NCBI RefSeq assembly: GCF_025997995.1 | Contig: NZ_AP026683.1 | Span: 806,501-870,500 of the forward strand | Direction: 5' to 3' | DNA: 64,000 nt | Source: Sediminibacterium sp. TEGAF015 | GTDB taxonomy: Bacteria > Bacteroidota > Bacteroidia > Chitinophagales > Chitinophagaceae | Shown: one piece after another, positions 52,459 through 62,800 of the stretch | How the letters are laid out: every line of letters begins with the position of its first letter | How positions within the stretch are numbered: position 1 is the first letter of the stretch | Program-made: the position numbers and the translations under genes | Notes under the pieces: generated by a model | The model's database searches: none | What the model was told of the DNA's origin: nothing | What the model saw: only the letters and a program-made list of their open reading frames with translations

Positions 52459-53193
52459 ATGAGATTTCTATTGCTACCGCTGTTCATTTTTTCGGTGAAT
52501 GTCAATTTTGCACAGTGCAAAACCTATCAATTATCCGCTAAAGGAGATACCCTGAATTGTACCGATTACAAGGGAATGAAACAAGGTAAATGGATTGTAT
52601 CTGCTCCCAAACTAAGAGGAACTCCTGCAACCGAATCAGAAGGTGTTTTCATTAACGATAAAAAAGAAGGTGTCTGGAGAACTTTCAATTTAATGGGCGA
52701 TCTGTTGGCTCAGGAAAACTATCGGTGGGGAAACCTTCAAGGCAAACAAAGGTATTTTACGCTCACTGGATTAGAAAGAGAAGAGAGCTGGAGAGCGATA
52801 AATCCAGAAAAGGCATTTGATACTTTAGACGTTCCTGATCCCGCCAATCCCTTGCAATATGAACGCATCGTAGTTAAAAACGAAGGAGGATCCTTAAAAC
52901 ATGGAATCTGGAGATCTTTTAATCCGAATACAGGGGCATTGATAGAATCGGAGGAATACAATATGGGGCAATTGAAATCGGAAAGAGAAAATGCACTGTT
53001 AGAAAACAGAAACGCTAACAAAAATGCTCAATCCATTAATGCCTCCGCAGACAACATCCCCAACAAATCCAAAAATCCAGCAGACAGTTCGGCCAAAAGC
53101 AAAACTAAAGCCTTACCCAGGGAAGTGGCAGAATTCAATAAAAAGCAAGCCAAAAAGAATAAGCCAGTGGTAACCGGAAGAACCGGACAGTAG
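52459..53193 (+). CDS. Exported MORN-repeat-like protein
   Basis: A 244-residue protein with signal peptide MRFLLLPLFIFSVNVNFAQ. Several short repeats of the MORN/YwqK type follow: YKGMKQGKWIV, GVFINDKKEGVWRTFNLMGDLLAQENYRWGNLQGKQRYFT and GGSLKHGIWRSFNPNTGALIESEEYNMGQLKSE. The C-terminal 60 residues are Asn/Lys/Ser-rich and probably disordered. Such proteins are common in Bacteroidota with no firm function. Convergent with a glycosyltransferase gene (7-nt gap). Confidence 0.8.
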   Translation: MRFLLLPLFIFSVNVNFAQCKTYQLSAKGDTLNCTDYKGMKQGKWIVSAPKLRGTPATESEGVFINDKKEGVWRTFNLMGDLLAQENYRWGNLQGKQRYFTLTGLEREESWRAINPEKAFDTLDVPDPANPLQYERIVVKNEGGSLKHGIWRSFNPNTGALIESEEYNMGQLKSERENALLENRNANKNAQSINASADNIPNKSKNPADSSAKSKTKALPREVAEFNKKQAKKNKPVVTGRTGQ

Positions 53194-53200
53194 GCGCGAT

Positions 53201-54181
53201 TTATTTAATTTTATTGATTTTAATATTCAATGGAGCCAATAACTGATTGATTGTCTTCATGATTCCCATACTTTTTTGGACTGGCTTGGCATAAGCACAA
53301 GGCAAGGCCCTGTAAAAATCCCAACCATTGGCTTTTACTATTTCCGTATAATGATGCAAAAGCAATTGCAAGACCGGGAGCGTAGAAAGCATATGCCGAT
53401 TCTGATGTCTGGACAATTGTTCTGGTTTGGCAAAATCGTATCCACTAATATGAAGGAATAGCAAAGGATATTCATCATTTATCCAGTAACGGCCATCCTT
53501 TTCAGTAAGTTTTCTTTCGTGTAAATTCCAATACGCAACATTGAGGCCCGGGTCATTTGCCAAGTAAACTCCTTCAAAAAATAAAGGGACCCAGTTCAAC
53601 CAGTTTTGGTCTACCCCCATTCCCTCTTCAAAGTTATAATGACATTCTGTTTGCATATGCCCTGACCACCAGGCCAGAAAACGATGTGTTTCAGCACTAT
53701 TGCTGAAACCAATAAAACCGGCATTGTATAAACCAGAGCGCAAAATATCCCTTTCCCTGGGCAGCAAATGATCATTGGGAAGAGGAGAAGTATAATGGGG
53801 AGTAATTACGATATTATTTTGAATTAAATAAGATTCAACTATAGATAAATTATTGTAAATGAATGTATCAGAATCTATATATAGTAGCATATCTGGCGCG
53901 AATTCCCTGAACAAATATTGAGCGGCAAAAGACTTTACCGCACAATTCAACTCTATTACTGTATATCGTTGTGTAAATTCAACAAAATCAGGTATGCTTA
54001 ATTCACTGATTTCTATAATATTGTAAGGCTTAAATGAATTTAAATCAAATCTTCCGTCTACCCTATCAACTAAAACAATATAGAGACTATATTCAGGATG
54101 TTGGGCAATAAACGAATCCGCCATTGTTTTGCAATGCGCCAAATGATTGGCCGAACAAACCGTATAAACTATCTTCTTCAT
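53201..54181 (-). CDS. Glycosyltransferase with GT-A/GT8-like fold
   Basis: A 326-residue protein starting MKKIVYTVCSANHLAHCKTMADSF, the pattern of nucleotide-sugar GT-A enzymes that retain configuration. The DxD motif is in LYIDSDTFIYNN. NAGFIGFSN and MGVDQNWLNWVP match the acceptor and catalytic region of GT8-like proteins. The sugar donor and acceptor are unknown. It begins 3 nt after a methyltransferase gene and is the first of a small set of glycan-related genes up to 57.6 kb. Confidence 0.82.
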   Translation of the reverse strand: MKKIVYTVCSANHLAHCKTMADSFIAQHPEYSLYIVLVDRVDGRFDLNSFKPYNIIEISELSIPDFVEFTQRYTVIELNCAVKSFAAQYLFREFAPDMLLYIDSDTFIYNNLSIVESYLIQNNIVITPHYTSPLPNDHLLPRERDILRSGLYNAGFIGFSNSAETHRFLAWWSGHMQTECHYNFEEGMGVDQNWLNWVPLFFEGVYLANDPGLNVAYWNLHERKLTEKDGRYWINDEYPLLFLHISGYDFAKPEQLSRHQNRHMLSTLPVLQLLLHHYTEIVKANGWDFYRALPCAYAKPVQKSMGIMKTINQLLAPLNIKINKIK

Positions 54182-54184
54182 GAT

Positions 54185-54901
54185 TTACGCATTGGGCTTT
54201 TTAACTGCCAGTACAATCGTATTTAAATAAAACCTATCTGATTTTGGCCAGAAAGGTTCAAACAATCGGAATCCTCCATTCAATAATGGAATACCAATTT
54301 GGCGGACAATCTTTTTAAACCAATTGTATTTTCCTAGAAAAGGAATGTTGTGCATCCAGTGATCATGAATATACAAGACAAACAACTGAAATAAAGCCAG
54401 TGCAAAGTGTCCGTTCTTATCTATCACCTGTATCTCATATCCATTTTGCTCCAGCATATCTTTCAATGCAAACTGTGTATAGCGCGCATAATCAACAGGC
54501 ATTTCATGTTCTTCCCATGCAAATGGACAGGTAATTAGCAATTGACCTCCCGGTTTGGTTACCCTGCTGATTTCAGGCAAAATCTGCGACAATCCAAAAA
54601 CATGTTCAAATACTTCGCTCGAAAAAACAGCATCAAAACTTGCATCGGCAAACGGAATATGCTTGCCATCATAAAAAACATCCACATTTTCATTTTGATG
54701 ATCATGCCCCTCCCCCTGATAGTCGAGACCCGTATAGGAAGAAACTTGTGTAAAAAGGGATTGATAAGGCTTCTCACCGCAACCAAAGTCGAGTAGTTTA
54801 CCCTTGAGTTGTGGTGCATAAAAACTAATTTTACGGAACAGACCCTTTCTAATAAAATAAAGAGGATGTTTGATGGAGGGATTGAAGTTTTTAGGCACCA
54901 T
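54185..54901 (-). CDS. Class I SAM-dependent methyltransferase
   Basis: A 238-residue enzyme using the ATG at 54899-54901; a longer frame would run through the divergent glycosyltransferase start. The SAM motif is LLDFGCGEKPYQSLF, with GLDYQ as the acidic motif II and DAVFSSEVFEHVFG as the typical post-motif of Methyltransf_11 proteins. The C-terminal third has a hydrophobic stretch (FALALFQLFVLYIHDHWM). Target unknown; its neighbours suggest a sugar or polyprenyl-glycan modification. It is divergent from the GT1 gene by 36 nt. Confidence 0.83.
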   Translation of the reverse strand: MVPKNFNPSIKHPLYFIRKGLFRKISFYAPQLKGKLLDFGCGEKPYQSLFTQVSSYTGLDYQGEGHDHQNENVDVFYDGKHIPFADASFDAVFSSEVFEHVFGLSQILPEISRVTKPGGQLLITCPFAWEEHEMPVDYARYTQFALKDMLEQNGYEIQVIDKNGHFALALFQLFVLYIHDHWMHNIPFLGKYNWFKKIVRQIGIPLLNGGFRLFEPFWPKSDRFYLNTIVLAVKKPNA

Positions 54902-54937
54902 ATTGTGAACGCAAATATTGCAGGCAAGATACGGAAT

Positions 54938-56041
54938 ATGACAATTAGGTATGATTATCAGATTTTTTGCGAACAGCCATATGGCGGTATCTCGCGTTAT
55001 TTTTATGAATTGATTCAGCGACTGCAACAAAAACCAGGTGTGCATATTCAGCTGGATATCTTATCGGCAGACAATATTTTTCTGGAACAACTAAGAGGAA
55101 AAACAGCCTGGAATGAAGTTCATTTTAAAGGAAAGAAAGACTTAAACCGACTCCTGTCAAATGCATATGATAGTTTTGCCTCGAGAATGCAGCCCTTTGA
55201 CATTTTTCACCCTACTTACTACAATAAATCTTCTTTGTCAAGGTCGGCGGGAAAACCCATGGTTATAACCATTCACGATATGATTGACGAGCGATTTCAC
55301 AAGGAGAAGAAAGAATTTGAGCATATCCTTTCTGTAAGAGCCAAACATATTCAGCAGGCTTCCAAAATCATAGCTGTTTCCCAGAATACAAGAAAGGATT
55401 TGATTGAGTTATGTGGCGTGGCTCCTGAAAAAATTGAAACAATTTACCACGGAAACAGCTTCGAAAAAAATATTAATCGGTATAGTCTTTCCCGTTTAAT
55501 TCAAACAGACTACATTTTATATACGGGAAAAAGATTTGCCTATAAAAACTTTAACCGGTTTGTTGAGAGTATGGTACCGGTTTTAAAAGAGCGTTCATCT
55601 TTGCAACTGGTTTGTGCCGGAGGAGGTCCTTTCAAAGGGTCAGAAATGAATATGCTAAAACAATGGGGTATTCAACAGCAGGTGGTGTATCAACCGATCC
55701 AAACTGATGAAGTACTGGCTGCCTTATATAATCACGCTATTGCATTGGTGTATCCAAGTTTATATGAGGGATTTGGATTGCCGATAATTGAGGCTTTTGC
55801 CTGTAGCTGTCCGGTGATTACATCGGTAGGATCCAGTACCGGAGAGATTGCAGGCGATGCGGCAGTTTTAATTGACCCGAACAATTCAAATGACATAACA
55901 GAAAAAATTTGGGAGGTGATGAATAATAGTACCTTGCAGACTGAAATGATTCAGAAAGGTTTGGTAAGAGCCACCCATTTTAATTGGGATAAAACAGCAC
56001 AGCTAACCTTTGAATTGTACCAGTCACTGGTAAAAGCATAA
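54938..56041 (+). CDS. GT4-type glycosyltransferase family 1
   Basis: A 367-residue GT-B enzyme. The ATG at 54938 is chosen because MTIRYDYQIFCEQPYGGISRYFYELIQ is the family N-terminus (GGISRY acceptor loop). The donor-binding half shows ILYTGKRFAYKNFNRF, LVCAGGGPF, and the E-x7-E retaining motif in LVYPSLYEGFGLPIIEAFACSCPVI. It would add a sugar in lipopolysaccharide or exopolysaccharide synthesis; the sugar is unknown. A TylF-like gene follows after 21 nt. Confidence 0.88.
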   Translation: MTIRYDYQIFCEQPYGGISRYFYELIQRLQQKPGVHIQLDILSADNIFLEQLRGKTAWNEVHFKGKKDLNRLLSNAYDSFASRMQPFDIFHPTYYNKSSLSRSAGKPMVITIHDMIDERFHKEKKEFEHILSVRAKHIQQASKIIAVSQNTRKDLIELCGVAPEKIETIYHGNSFEKNINRYSLSRLIQTDYILYTGKRFAYKNFNRFVESMVPVLKERSSLQLVCAGGGPFKGSEMNMLKQWGIQQQVVYQPIQTDEVLAALYNHAIALVYPSLYEGFGLPIIEAFACSCPVITSVGSSTGEIAGDAAVLIDPNNSNDITEKIWEVMNNSTLQTEMIQKGLVRATHFNWDKTAQLTFELYQSLVKA

Positions 56042-56062
56042 ACAGGCTTTTAAGCGATATAT

Positions 56063-56809
56063 ATGAAGATTAAACCCATCAAAGCACTTAAAGTTTTATT
56101 TGGACAGGACGAAAAAGGGCAGCAACTACCTCCTGATTTTGAACAGATCCATAGTACCATTATTGAAAAAGTAAGACCCTATACTATGACGAGTCCGGAA
56201 CGACTCTATGGTTTAATTGAGAGCGTTCAATACGTTGTAAAAAACAATATTGAAGGAGCAATGGTGGAGTGTGGTGTCTGGAAAGGTGGCTCAATGATGG
56301 CCATTGCTGAAACCTTATTGGCATTGGGTGTGAGCGATCGGGAATTGTTTTTGTATGACACTTTTGAAGGCATGACTGCTCCTACAGAAGAAGACATAGA
56401 TCAGCTAAACAGAGACGCAGCAAGCCAATTAAAACAAGATGCTTCCAAAAAAGCAGAAAGTGTGGTTTGGGCTTATTCCGGTTTAGAGGAAGTGAAACAA
56501 AATATTGCACGCACGGGATACCCTTCCGAAAAAATACATTTTATTCAGGGAGATATTTTGAAAACCATACCAACACAAATGCCTGGCCAAACAGCTCTGC
56601 TGAGACTAGATACAGACTGGTACGAGTCTACCAAACATGAAATGGAACATTTGTATCCTCTGCTGGTTTCAAAAGGCATTTTAATCATAGATGATTATGG
56701 TTTCTGGAAGGGTTCCAAAAAAGCGGTGGATGAATATCTGCAACAACACCAGGTTCCACTGATGCTACATCGAATGGATGAAACAGGTCGTTCAGCTGTG
56801 AAGCCTTAA
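56063..56809 (+). CDS. TylF/MycF-family O-methyltransferase
   Basis: A 248-residue protein matching macrocin-O-methyltransferase-type enzymes. Signatures are MVECGVWKGGSMMAIAETL (SAM-binding region), LYDTFEGMTAPTEED, IHFIQGDILKTIP, and the metal-binding segment LRLDTDWYESTKHEMEHLYPLL followed by IIDDYGFWKGSKKAVDEYL. The family methylates sugar hydroxyls with Mg2+. In this setting a glycan or glycolipid sugar is the likely target. It is downstream of the GT1 gene and convergent with a GT2 gene. Confidence 0.85.
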   Translation: MKIKPIKALKVLFGQDEKGQQLPPDFEQIHSTIIEKVRPYTMTSPERLYGLIESVQYVVKNNIEGAMVECGVWKGGSMMAIAETLLALGVSDRELFLYDTFEGMTAPTEEDIDQLNRDAASQLKQDASKKAESVVWAYSGLEEVKQNIARTGYPSEKIHFIQGDILKTIPTQMPGQTALLRLDTDWYESTKHEMEHLYPLLVSKGILIIDDYGFWKGSKKAVDEYLQQHQVPLMLHRMDETGRSAVKP

Positions 56810-56833
56810 CGCCAGGCTAATTGATATTTAATA

Positions 56834-57616
56834 TTAAGCATTGGCTAAGCCCAGTGCTTTTTTTATTTTGAAAAGCCATTTACCAACTGGCGTTTGCAAG
56901 AGCAGGTGTAAAATATATAGCCTCAGTTGCCAAAGTCGGCATAGGAATGAAAAACCAAAATAAGATTCATAAATCCGGATATTGTCTTTCAGGGATTGTA
57001 CATAATTTTTAGTACTGATGCCTGTATCGTCAAAAACACTGATAGTATGATTTATGTAGCCATATGGTTCTGCATGAATACGACACATTAAATCGTAGTC
57101 CATGGCAATTTTATGCGCATTATTAAAATTACCTACTCGGTTGTACACTTCTTTTTTTACAAACCAAGTTGGATGAGCCACACTGCGCATTCCTCTGTAA
57201 AGTTTTTCTGCATCAAAGGGTTTTCCAATTACTATCTCCTGCCCTGCCCTGGTTACTTTAATGTTTCCGCTGCTCCAGCAAATAGTAGGATTGTCCCTAT
57301 AATATTTCTTTACTATTAGTATCACATCCTTGCCTGCATAACAATCTCCGGCATGTAATAAATGCAGCAATGGAAAACGGGCGTGTTCAATCCCTTTATT
57401 AAATGCATCCCCAATACCCTGATCCCTTTCATTAATCCATCTTCTGTATGCGGGCTGAGGCGTATCTGCCAGCCAGTTGGCAATATCAGGAGTAGAAGAT
57501 CCATTAATGATCAGATGCTCATCCGGCAAATCCAATTGCGCGTCAACCGATGCACAGGTTCGCTGTAAATCGGCTAGGTTATTGAAACATATACTGATCA
57601 CCGTTACTTGTATCAT
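56834..57616 (-). CDS. Glycosyltransferase family 2
   Basis: A 260-residue GT-A enzyme with the N-terminal IQVTVISICFNNLADLQRTCASVDAQ, INGSSTPDI, and ERDQGIGDAFNKGIEHARFPLLHLLHAGDCY, in which the usual DxD is replaced by HAGD. This resembles the WcaE-type branch of colanic-acid transferases. AHPTWFVKKEVY and DYDLMCRI complete the pattern. Its start overlaps the end of mqnA by 4 nt (ATGA), so it is translationally coupled to a menaquinone gene although it belongs functionally with the glycan genes. Confidence 0.87.
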   Translation of the reverse strand: MIQVTVISICFNNLADLQRTCASVDAQLDLPDEHLIINGSSTPDIANWLADTPQPAYRRWINERDQGIGDAFNKGIEHARFPLLHLLHAGDCYAGKDVILIVKKYYRDNPTICWSSGNIKVTRAGQEIVIGKPFDAEKLYRGMRSVAHPTWFVKKEVYNRVGNFNNAHKIAMDYDLMCRIHAEPYGYINHTISVFDDTGISTKNYVQSLKDNIRIYESYFGFSFLCRLWQLRLYILHLLLQTPVGKWLFKIKKALGLANA

Positions 57617-58374
57617 GCCGTTTGCAGGGGGCTTAGTGTCATTAATTTTTCATGAAACAACTGAATCGCTTTCAGTTTATCCTCATTCAGTTGGTATTGA
57701 ATATTCTCCGTGAAATAGGTTTTCAAATCGTATGCATCAAAAGACAAACTAGAAACTACTTCGTCAATATGCTGAAGCCCGTATCCCAATGCGCGGTTGA
57801 AAGCATCAATAAAATCGGGATCAATGGGTTTGTTGGCTACCCAGGCAGCAAAAACAAATGGCAATCCGGTAAAATTATTCCAGGCCGTGGCCAGATCATA
57901 CATATAAGGGGATTGCAACCGCTGCTCCAAAGCACGGTCTCCAATAACAACAGCTGCCGTGGTTCCCTTGATTTGCTCTCTGAAATCAGGACCAGCCGCT
58001 TCTATATGAAGGTCGAGCTTCCAGTAATCGCGAACCAGTATCCTGGCAAGGTTCACAGAAGTCCGGCTCTGATAATCGAGCAACAAAGTTTTTACTTCTT
58101 TTAATGGCACTTCACTGAAAATGGCTACAGAAGCCACGTCTTCTTCAGCAGAAATACAATAATCAGAAACAATCTGTGCATTAGGTATGGAGGGAATGAT
58201 GGCAACCGGAATCAACCCTATATCAACACGGTCATTTTGCAGGTCAGCCGCAACACGGGCGGGGTAATCTTCTGTCAACTCAATTTTATCCAGCAGGCCC
58301 GATCTTTTAATGCCTAGCATCATGGGCTTGGTATTTAAATAACTTACGGCTCCAATTCTTATCTTCTTGTTCAA
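57613..58374 (-). CDS. mqnA: Chorismate dehydratase MqnA (futalosine menaquinone pathway)
   Basis: A 253-residue periplasmic-binding-like fold enzyme. IRIGAVSYLNTKPMMLGI at the N-terminus, DVGLIPVA-type DIGLIPVAIIPSIP, LLDYQSRTSVNLARIL and VVIGDRAL are the MqnA signature. It converts chorismate to 3-enolpyruvoylbenzoate, the entry to menaquinone through futalosine. It shares chorismate with TrpE, encoded 49 kb away. No other mqn gene lies in the window. Confidence 0.9.
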   Translation of the reverse strand: MNKKIRIGAVSYLNTKPMMLGIKRSGLLDKIELTEDYPARVAADLQNDRVDIGLIPVAIIPSIPNAQIVSDYCISAEEDVASVAIFSEVPLKEVKTLLLDYQSRTSVNLARILVRDYWKLDLHIEAAGPDFREQIKGTTAAVVIGDRALEQRLQSPYMYDLATAWNNFTGLPFVFAAWVANKPIDPDFIDAFNRALGYGLQHIDEVVSSLSFDAYDLKTYFTENIQYQLNEDKLKAIQLFHEKLMTLSPLQTA

Positions 58375-58380
58375 TTCAGC

Positions 58381-58388
58381 TACTTTTG
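58381..58388 (+). promoter_or_regulatory. Candidate -7 box for purB
   Basis: TACTTTTG fits TAnnTTTG and ends 51 nt before the purB ATG. At 19-nt spacing upstream the sequence is TTA rather than TTG, so the -33 element is weak. Confidence 0.5.
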
Positions 58389-58439
58389 TACAAAGAAAAG
58401 ATTAAATCTAAATATTTAACGTTTACCCCTTAAAAATCC

Positions 58440-59786
58440 ATGGAACTGACTCAATTAACCGCTATTTCACCTATCGACGGAAGATACAGAAGTAAAACTG
58501 CCCCTTTGGCTGACTATTTTGCAGAATATGCACTTATCAAATACAGAGTATTGGTTGAAGTGGAATATTTTTTCTTTCTGGCCGATCAGCGTTTTTTTAA
58601 ACTGGCTGCCAAGCCCAGGCAAGCCCTCAGAACCATGCTGGAAAATTTTAGTGTGGAAGACGCCCAACATATTAAACAACTAGAACAAACCACCAACCAT
58701 GATGTAAAAGCGGTTGAATATTTTTTAAAAGAGCAGGCTGATAAAGTAGGCATTGGACATTTAAAAGAGTGGATTCACTTTGGCTTAACATCACAAGACA
58801 TCAACAATACGGCTATCCCACTAAGCTGGAAGCATGCCATGGAGCACGAATACCTGCCAATGCTGATTAATTTACAGAATGGCATTTACAATCTGGCAAA
58901 TCAATGGAAAGATGTTCCAATGCTGGCCAGAACTCATGGACAGGCTGCTTCTCCTACCCGTTTGGGGAAAGAACTCATGGTATTTGTAGAGCGTTTACAC
59001 AATCAAATAGAACTCTTTGCGAGCATCCCATATGCGGCTAAGTTTGGCGGTGCCACCGGTAATTTCAATGCACACTATATTGCATTTCCAAAAAAGAACT
59101 GGGTTGCACTTGGAAATAAATTTGTAGAGGAAACATTAGGATTGCAGCGCATGCAGTTCACCACACAAATTGAGCACTACGATGCCATTGCTGCACATTT
59201 TGATGCCTTAAAAAGAATCAACAATATCCTGATAGACTTAAGCCGGGATATATGGACCTATATTTCCATGGATTACTTTAAACAGAAAACCAAAAAAGGA
59301 GAAGTGGGTTCATCGGCCATGCCACATAAAGTTAACCCCATTGATTTTGAAAATGCAGAAGGCAATTTAGGAATGGCCAATGCTTTATTAGAGCACCTGA
59401 GTGGCAAATTGCCCATCAGCCGCTTACAAAGGGATTTAACTGACTCAACTGTATTAAGAAATATCGGTGTACCTGTAGCGCATATTTTGATTGCCTTTCA
59501 GTCTTTGGAAAAAGGATTGTCTAAATTGATCTTACATGAAGCAGCTATTCAACAAGACCTCGAAAACAACTGGCCAGTAGTAGCGGAAGCCATTCAGACG
59601 ATTCTAAGAAGAGAGAATTACCCTAATCCCTATGAGGCATTAAAGGAGCTTACCAGGGGCAAACAAAAAATTGACAAAAAAACCATTCATCAGTTTATAC
59701 AATCTTTAAAAATCAGTCCCGCACTCAAAAAGGAATTAAAAGCCATTACACCAGCTAATTACACAGGAATCAATCCTAATTATTAG
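58440..59786 (+). CDS. purB: Adenylosuccinate lyase
   Basis: A 448-residue fumarase-superfamily lyase acting twice in purine synthesis: SAICAR to AICAR, and adenylosuccinate to AMP. Conserved stretches are LTAISPIDGRYRSKTAPL, TTNHDVKAVEYFLK, HFGLTSQDINNTA, ARTHGQAASPT and the superfamily signature GSSAMPHKVNPIDFENAEGNLGMANALL. Length and sequence match the longer enterobacterial-type PurB. The AICAR made here is also released by HisHF. A TamB-like gene follows after 32 nt. Confidence 0.96.
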   Translation: MELTQLTAISPIDGRYRSKTAPLADYFAEYALIKYRVLVEVEYFFFLADQRFFKLAAKPRQALRTMLENFSVEDAQHIKQLEQTTNHDVKAVEYFLKEQADKVGIGHLKEWIHFGLTSQDINNTAIPLSWKHAMEHEYLPMLINLQNGIYNLANQWKDVPMLARTHGQAASPTRLGKELMVFVERLHNQIELFASIPYAAKFGGATGNFNAHYIAFPKKNWVALGNKFVEETLGLQRMQFTTQIEHYDAIAAHFDALKRINNILIDLSRDIWTYISMDYFKQKTKKGEVGSSAMPHKVNPIDFENAEGNLGMANALLEHLSGKLPISRLQRDLTDSTVLRNIGVPVAHILIAFQSLEKGLSKLILHEAAIQQDLENNWPVVAEAIQTILRRENYPNPYEALKELTRGKQKIDKKTIHQFIQSLKISPALKKELKAITPANYTGINPNY

Positions 59787-59818
59787 TATGGCATCATGAT
59801 TGCAACTCTTTATTTTTA

Positions 59819-62800
59819 TTGATTCGAAAAACGAGCACTCTGCAAAAAGCACTCAACATATTCAGAAAAGTGATACTGATATTGATATCCGTATTGCTTT
59901 TGCTGTATATAGCCATTCAGACCGACATGGTGCAAAATGCGCTCGTTAAATACGCTACCGGCAAATTAAGCGCTGCACTTGGCACCGAAGTAAGCATCAA
60001 GAGAGTGAGTGTGTCTTTCTTCAGCAAATTAAGCATGGATGGTACACTGGTAAGAGACCAGAAAAAAGATACAATTCTGTATGCAGGTAGTTTAAAACTA
60101 AACATTACAGACTGGTTCTTTTTGAAAGATAAAGTAGAACTGAAATACATAGGGCTGGAAAATGCTGTTATAAAACTACAACGAACTGATAGTACCTGGA
60201 ACTATCAGTTCATAGCAGATTATTTCAGCAGCCCCACTCCTGCCAAAAAGAAAAAAAACACAATCAACCTGAACCTGAAAAAAATTGATTTAAAAAATAT
60301 CCGATTCTTTCAGAATGATTTATGGGTTGGCACACAGAATACCATAGAACTAGGCGCATTAATTGTAGATGCAGAGCGGATAGATTTTGCAAGCAATCAA
60401 TACATCATTAATGAGTGTTTACTTACGCAACCGAATGTTATACTCCAGAATCTAGATGGATTAAGGCCTCCAAAACTCAAAAAAAAGATTCCGTACTATG
60501 ATGGAAAATCACTCTACTTTAATCCTAGCGAAATTGGGATTCAGGTAAAGAATATTCAAATTAAGGGGGGACGTCTTTTTATTGAAGGCAATACAGAAAA
60601 AGCAAGTGGCGGATTTGATGAATCACATATTGAACTTTCATCCCTCAATGGCAAACTCAAGAATTTTGTTCTCAACAAAGATACAATGAAAGCTGCTGCT
60701 GTTATTAGTGCCAAAGACAGAAGCGGTTTTGAAATTAAAAAGCTGGCTGCCAATATTCGTTTTACTCCGCAAATTATGGAGTTCAATAATCTTGACTTAC
60801 AAACCAACAAAAGCAGATTGGGCAGTTATTATGCTATGAAATACAAAGACTTCAACGAAGACTTTGCACATTTTATTAGTCAGGTACAACTGAAGGCAAG
60901 ATTCTCTAATGCCAAAATTCACAGTGACGATATTGCTTTTTTTGCGCCGGAATTAAAAGGCTGGAATAAACAGATTACACTGGGTGGAAATTTTGATGGC
61001 ACAATTGAGGACTTTACTGTAGCAGGACTCAATGGAAATATAGGAGCGAATACAAGTATTTCGGGTGCGCTTTCTATGAAGGGATTGCCAGACATCAATA
61101 CAACGCAAATTAATTTTAGCAATGGGGTACTCAATACGAACGCCTACGATCTAGGTCTGTTTATCCCTGCTATGAAAGATATAACGAATCCTGATTTGCC
61201 TTCACTGGGTCCAATCGTGTTCAGAGGAAATTTTAAAGGCAGTATCAATAAATTCAATACTGCCGGAGTAATATCTACCCGACTGGGAGGAGCACAAACC
61301 AATATTAGTTTAGTATTTCCGGATAAAGGAGAGCCCAGCTTCGAAGGTTTTTTAAGCACTAAGAAATTTCATCTGGGAAAATTCCTGAAACTTGATTCAT
61401 TGGGGAATATTAATTTCAGCGGTAAAGTAATCGGGTCTAGCTTCAATATTGAAAAACTGAAGACCCGATTTGACGGCGTTGTTCATAGTATTGAATACAA
61501 TGGCTATGCTTACAGCAATATTATTGCCAACGGAACTATTCAGCGAAAAGCCTTTAACGGCGAACTGGAAATAGAGGATCCAAATCTTGGCTTTACAAGC
61601 AATGTGGAAGTCGATTTCAGCCAGCGTGAGCCCCTATTTAATATTGTAGGTGACCTATCCAAAGCAGATTTGCAATCACTGAAACTACTAAAGGATTCAG
61701 TAAAAATTGCAGGTCTACTCGATGTGAATTTTACTGGTAGTAATATTGATCAGTTTATTGGAACCGCCAAGCTGCTGAATGCAAATATTCAGAACGCCGG
61801 CAATAGTATTCAATTTGACTCTTTAAACCTTAGCTCCTTTTACAGCGACTCAATTAAAACGCTACATATTGGCAGCAATGAATTCAACGCCACCATCAAC
61901 GGCAAGTTTAATATCAAGGAATTGCCTTCCAGTTTTCAGGCATTCCTGCATAATTACTACCCGGCTTACATTAAGTCGCCGAAAACCACACCTATCAATC
62001 AGCAATTTGATTTTGCAATCAATACTTATTACATAGAACCCTACTTTAAAATATTTACCAATAAAGTATCCGGGTTTAACGATGTGAGTCTGAAAGGTAA
62101 AATTGATACCCGAAATATTGCATTGGGTATCAGCGCATATATTCCTTATGGAAAATATGACCAATATGCTGCTACTGGTTTTCAACTGGAAGGCAATGGA
62201 GATTTTGATTCGCTGGAAGTAAATACCAATATTAAAAATTTTGAAATTGGAGACAGCCTGAGTTTGCCCAACTCCGTTATCAACATTGTTGCCGCCAATG
62301 ACCACTCTGTTGTTTCTATTAATACCAAAGCCAATAATACGCTAGATGATGCTGCCCTCCTTGCAGATGTATATACCTTAGAGGATGGGGTAAGAATTCA
62401 GTTTAAGCCTTCCACCTTTGTATTGAAAGAGAAAAAATGGAGTATTGAAGACAATGGTGAATTAATTATCAGAAAAAATCTGTTAAGTGCCAATAATGTG
62501 AAGATTTCACAGGGCGATTTTCAGGAAATAAAAATTGTAACAGAAGAAGAGGATGGCGGAAATACCAGCAATCTGATTGTAAAGCTCAAAAACATTGTAT
62601 TAGGAGATATTACTTCTCTTTTCATGAGAAAGGAAACATTGGAAGGTGTAGTAAGTGGGGAAATAAAAGTTGCTGATTACTTTGGAGATTTCAAGGCGGC
62701 TGCCCAATTAAAAGCAGCTTCGTTTTACTACGAACAGGATTCCGTTGGCGTTGTAGACATTAAAGCAACATATGACAGCAAAACTGGTCTGTTGCCATTC

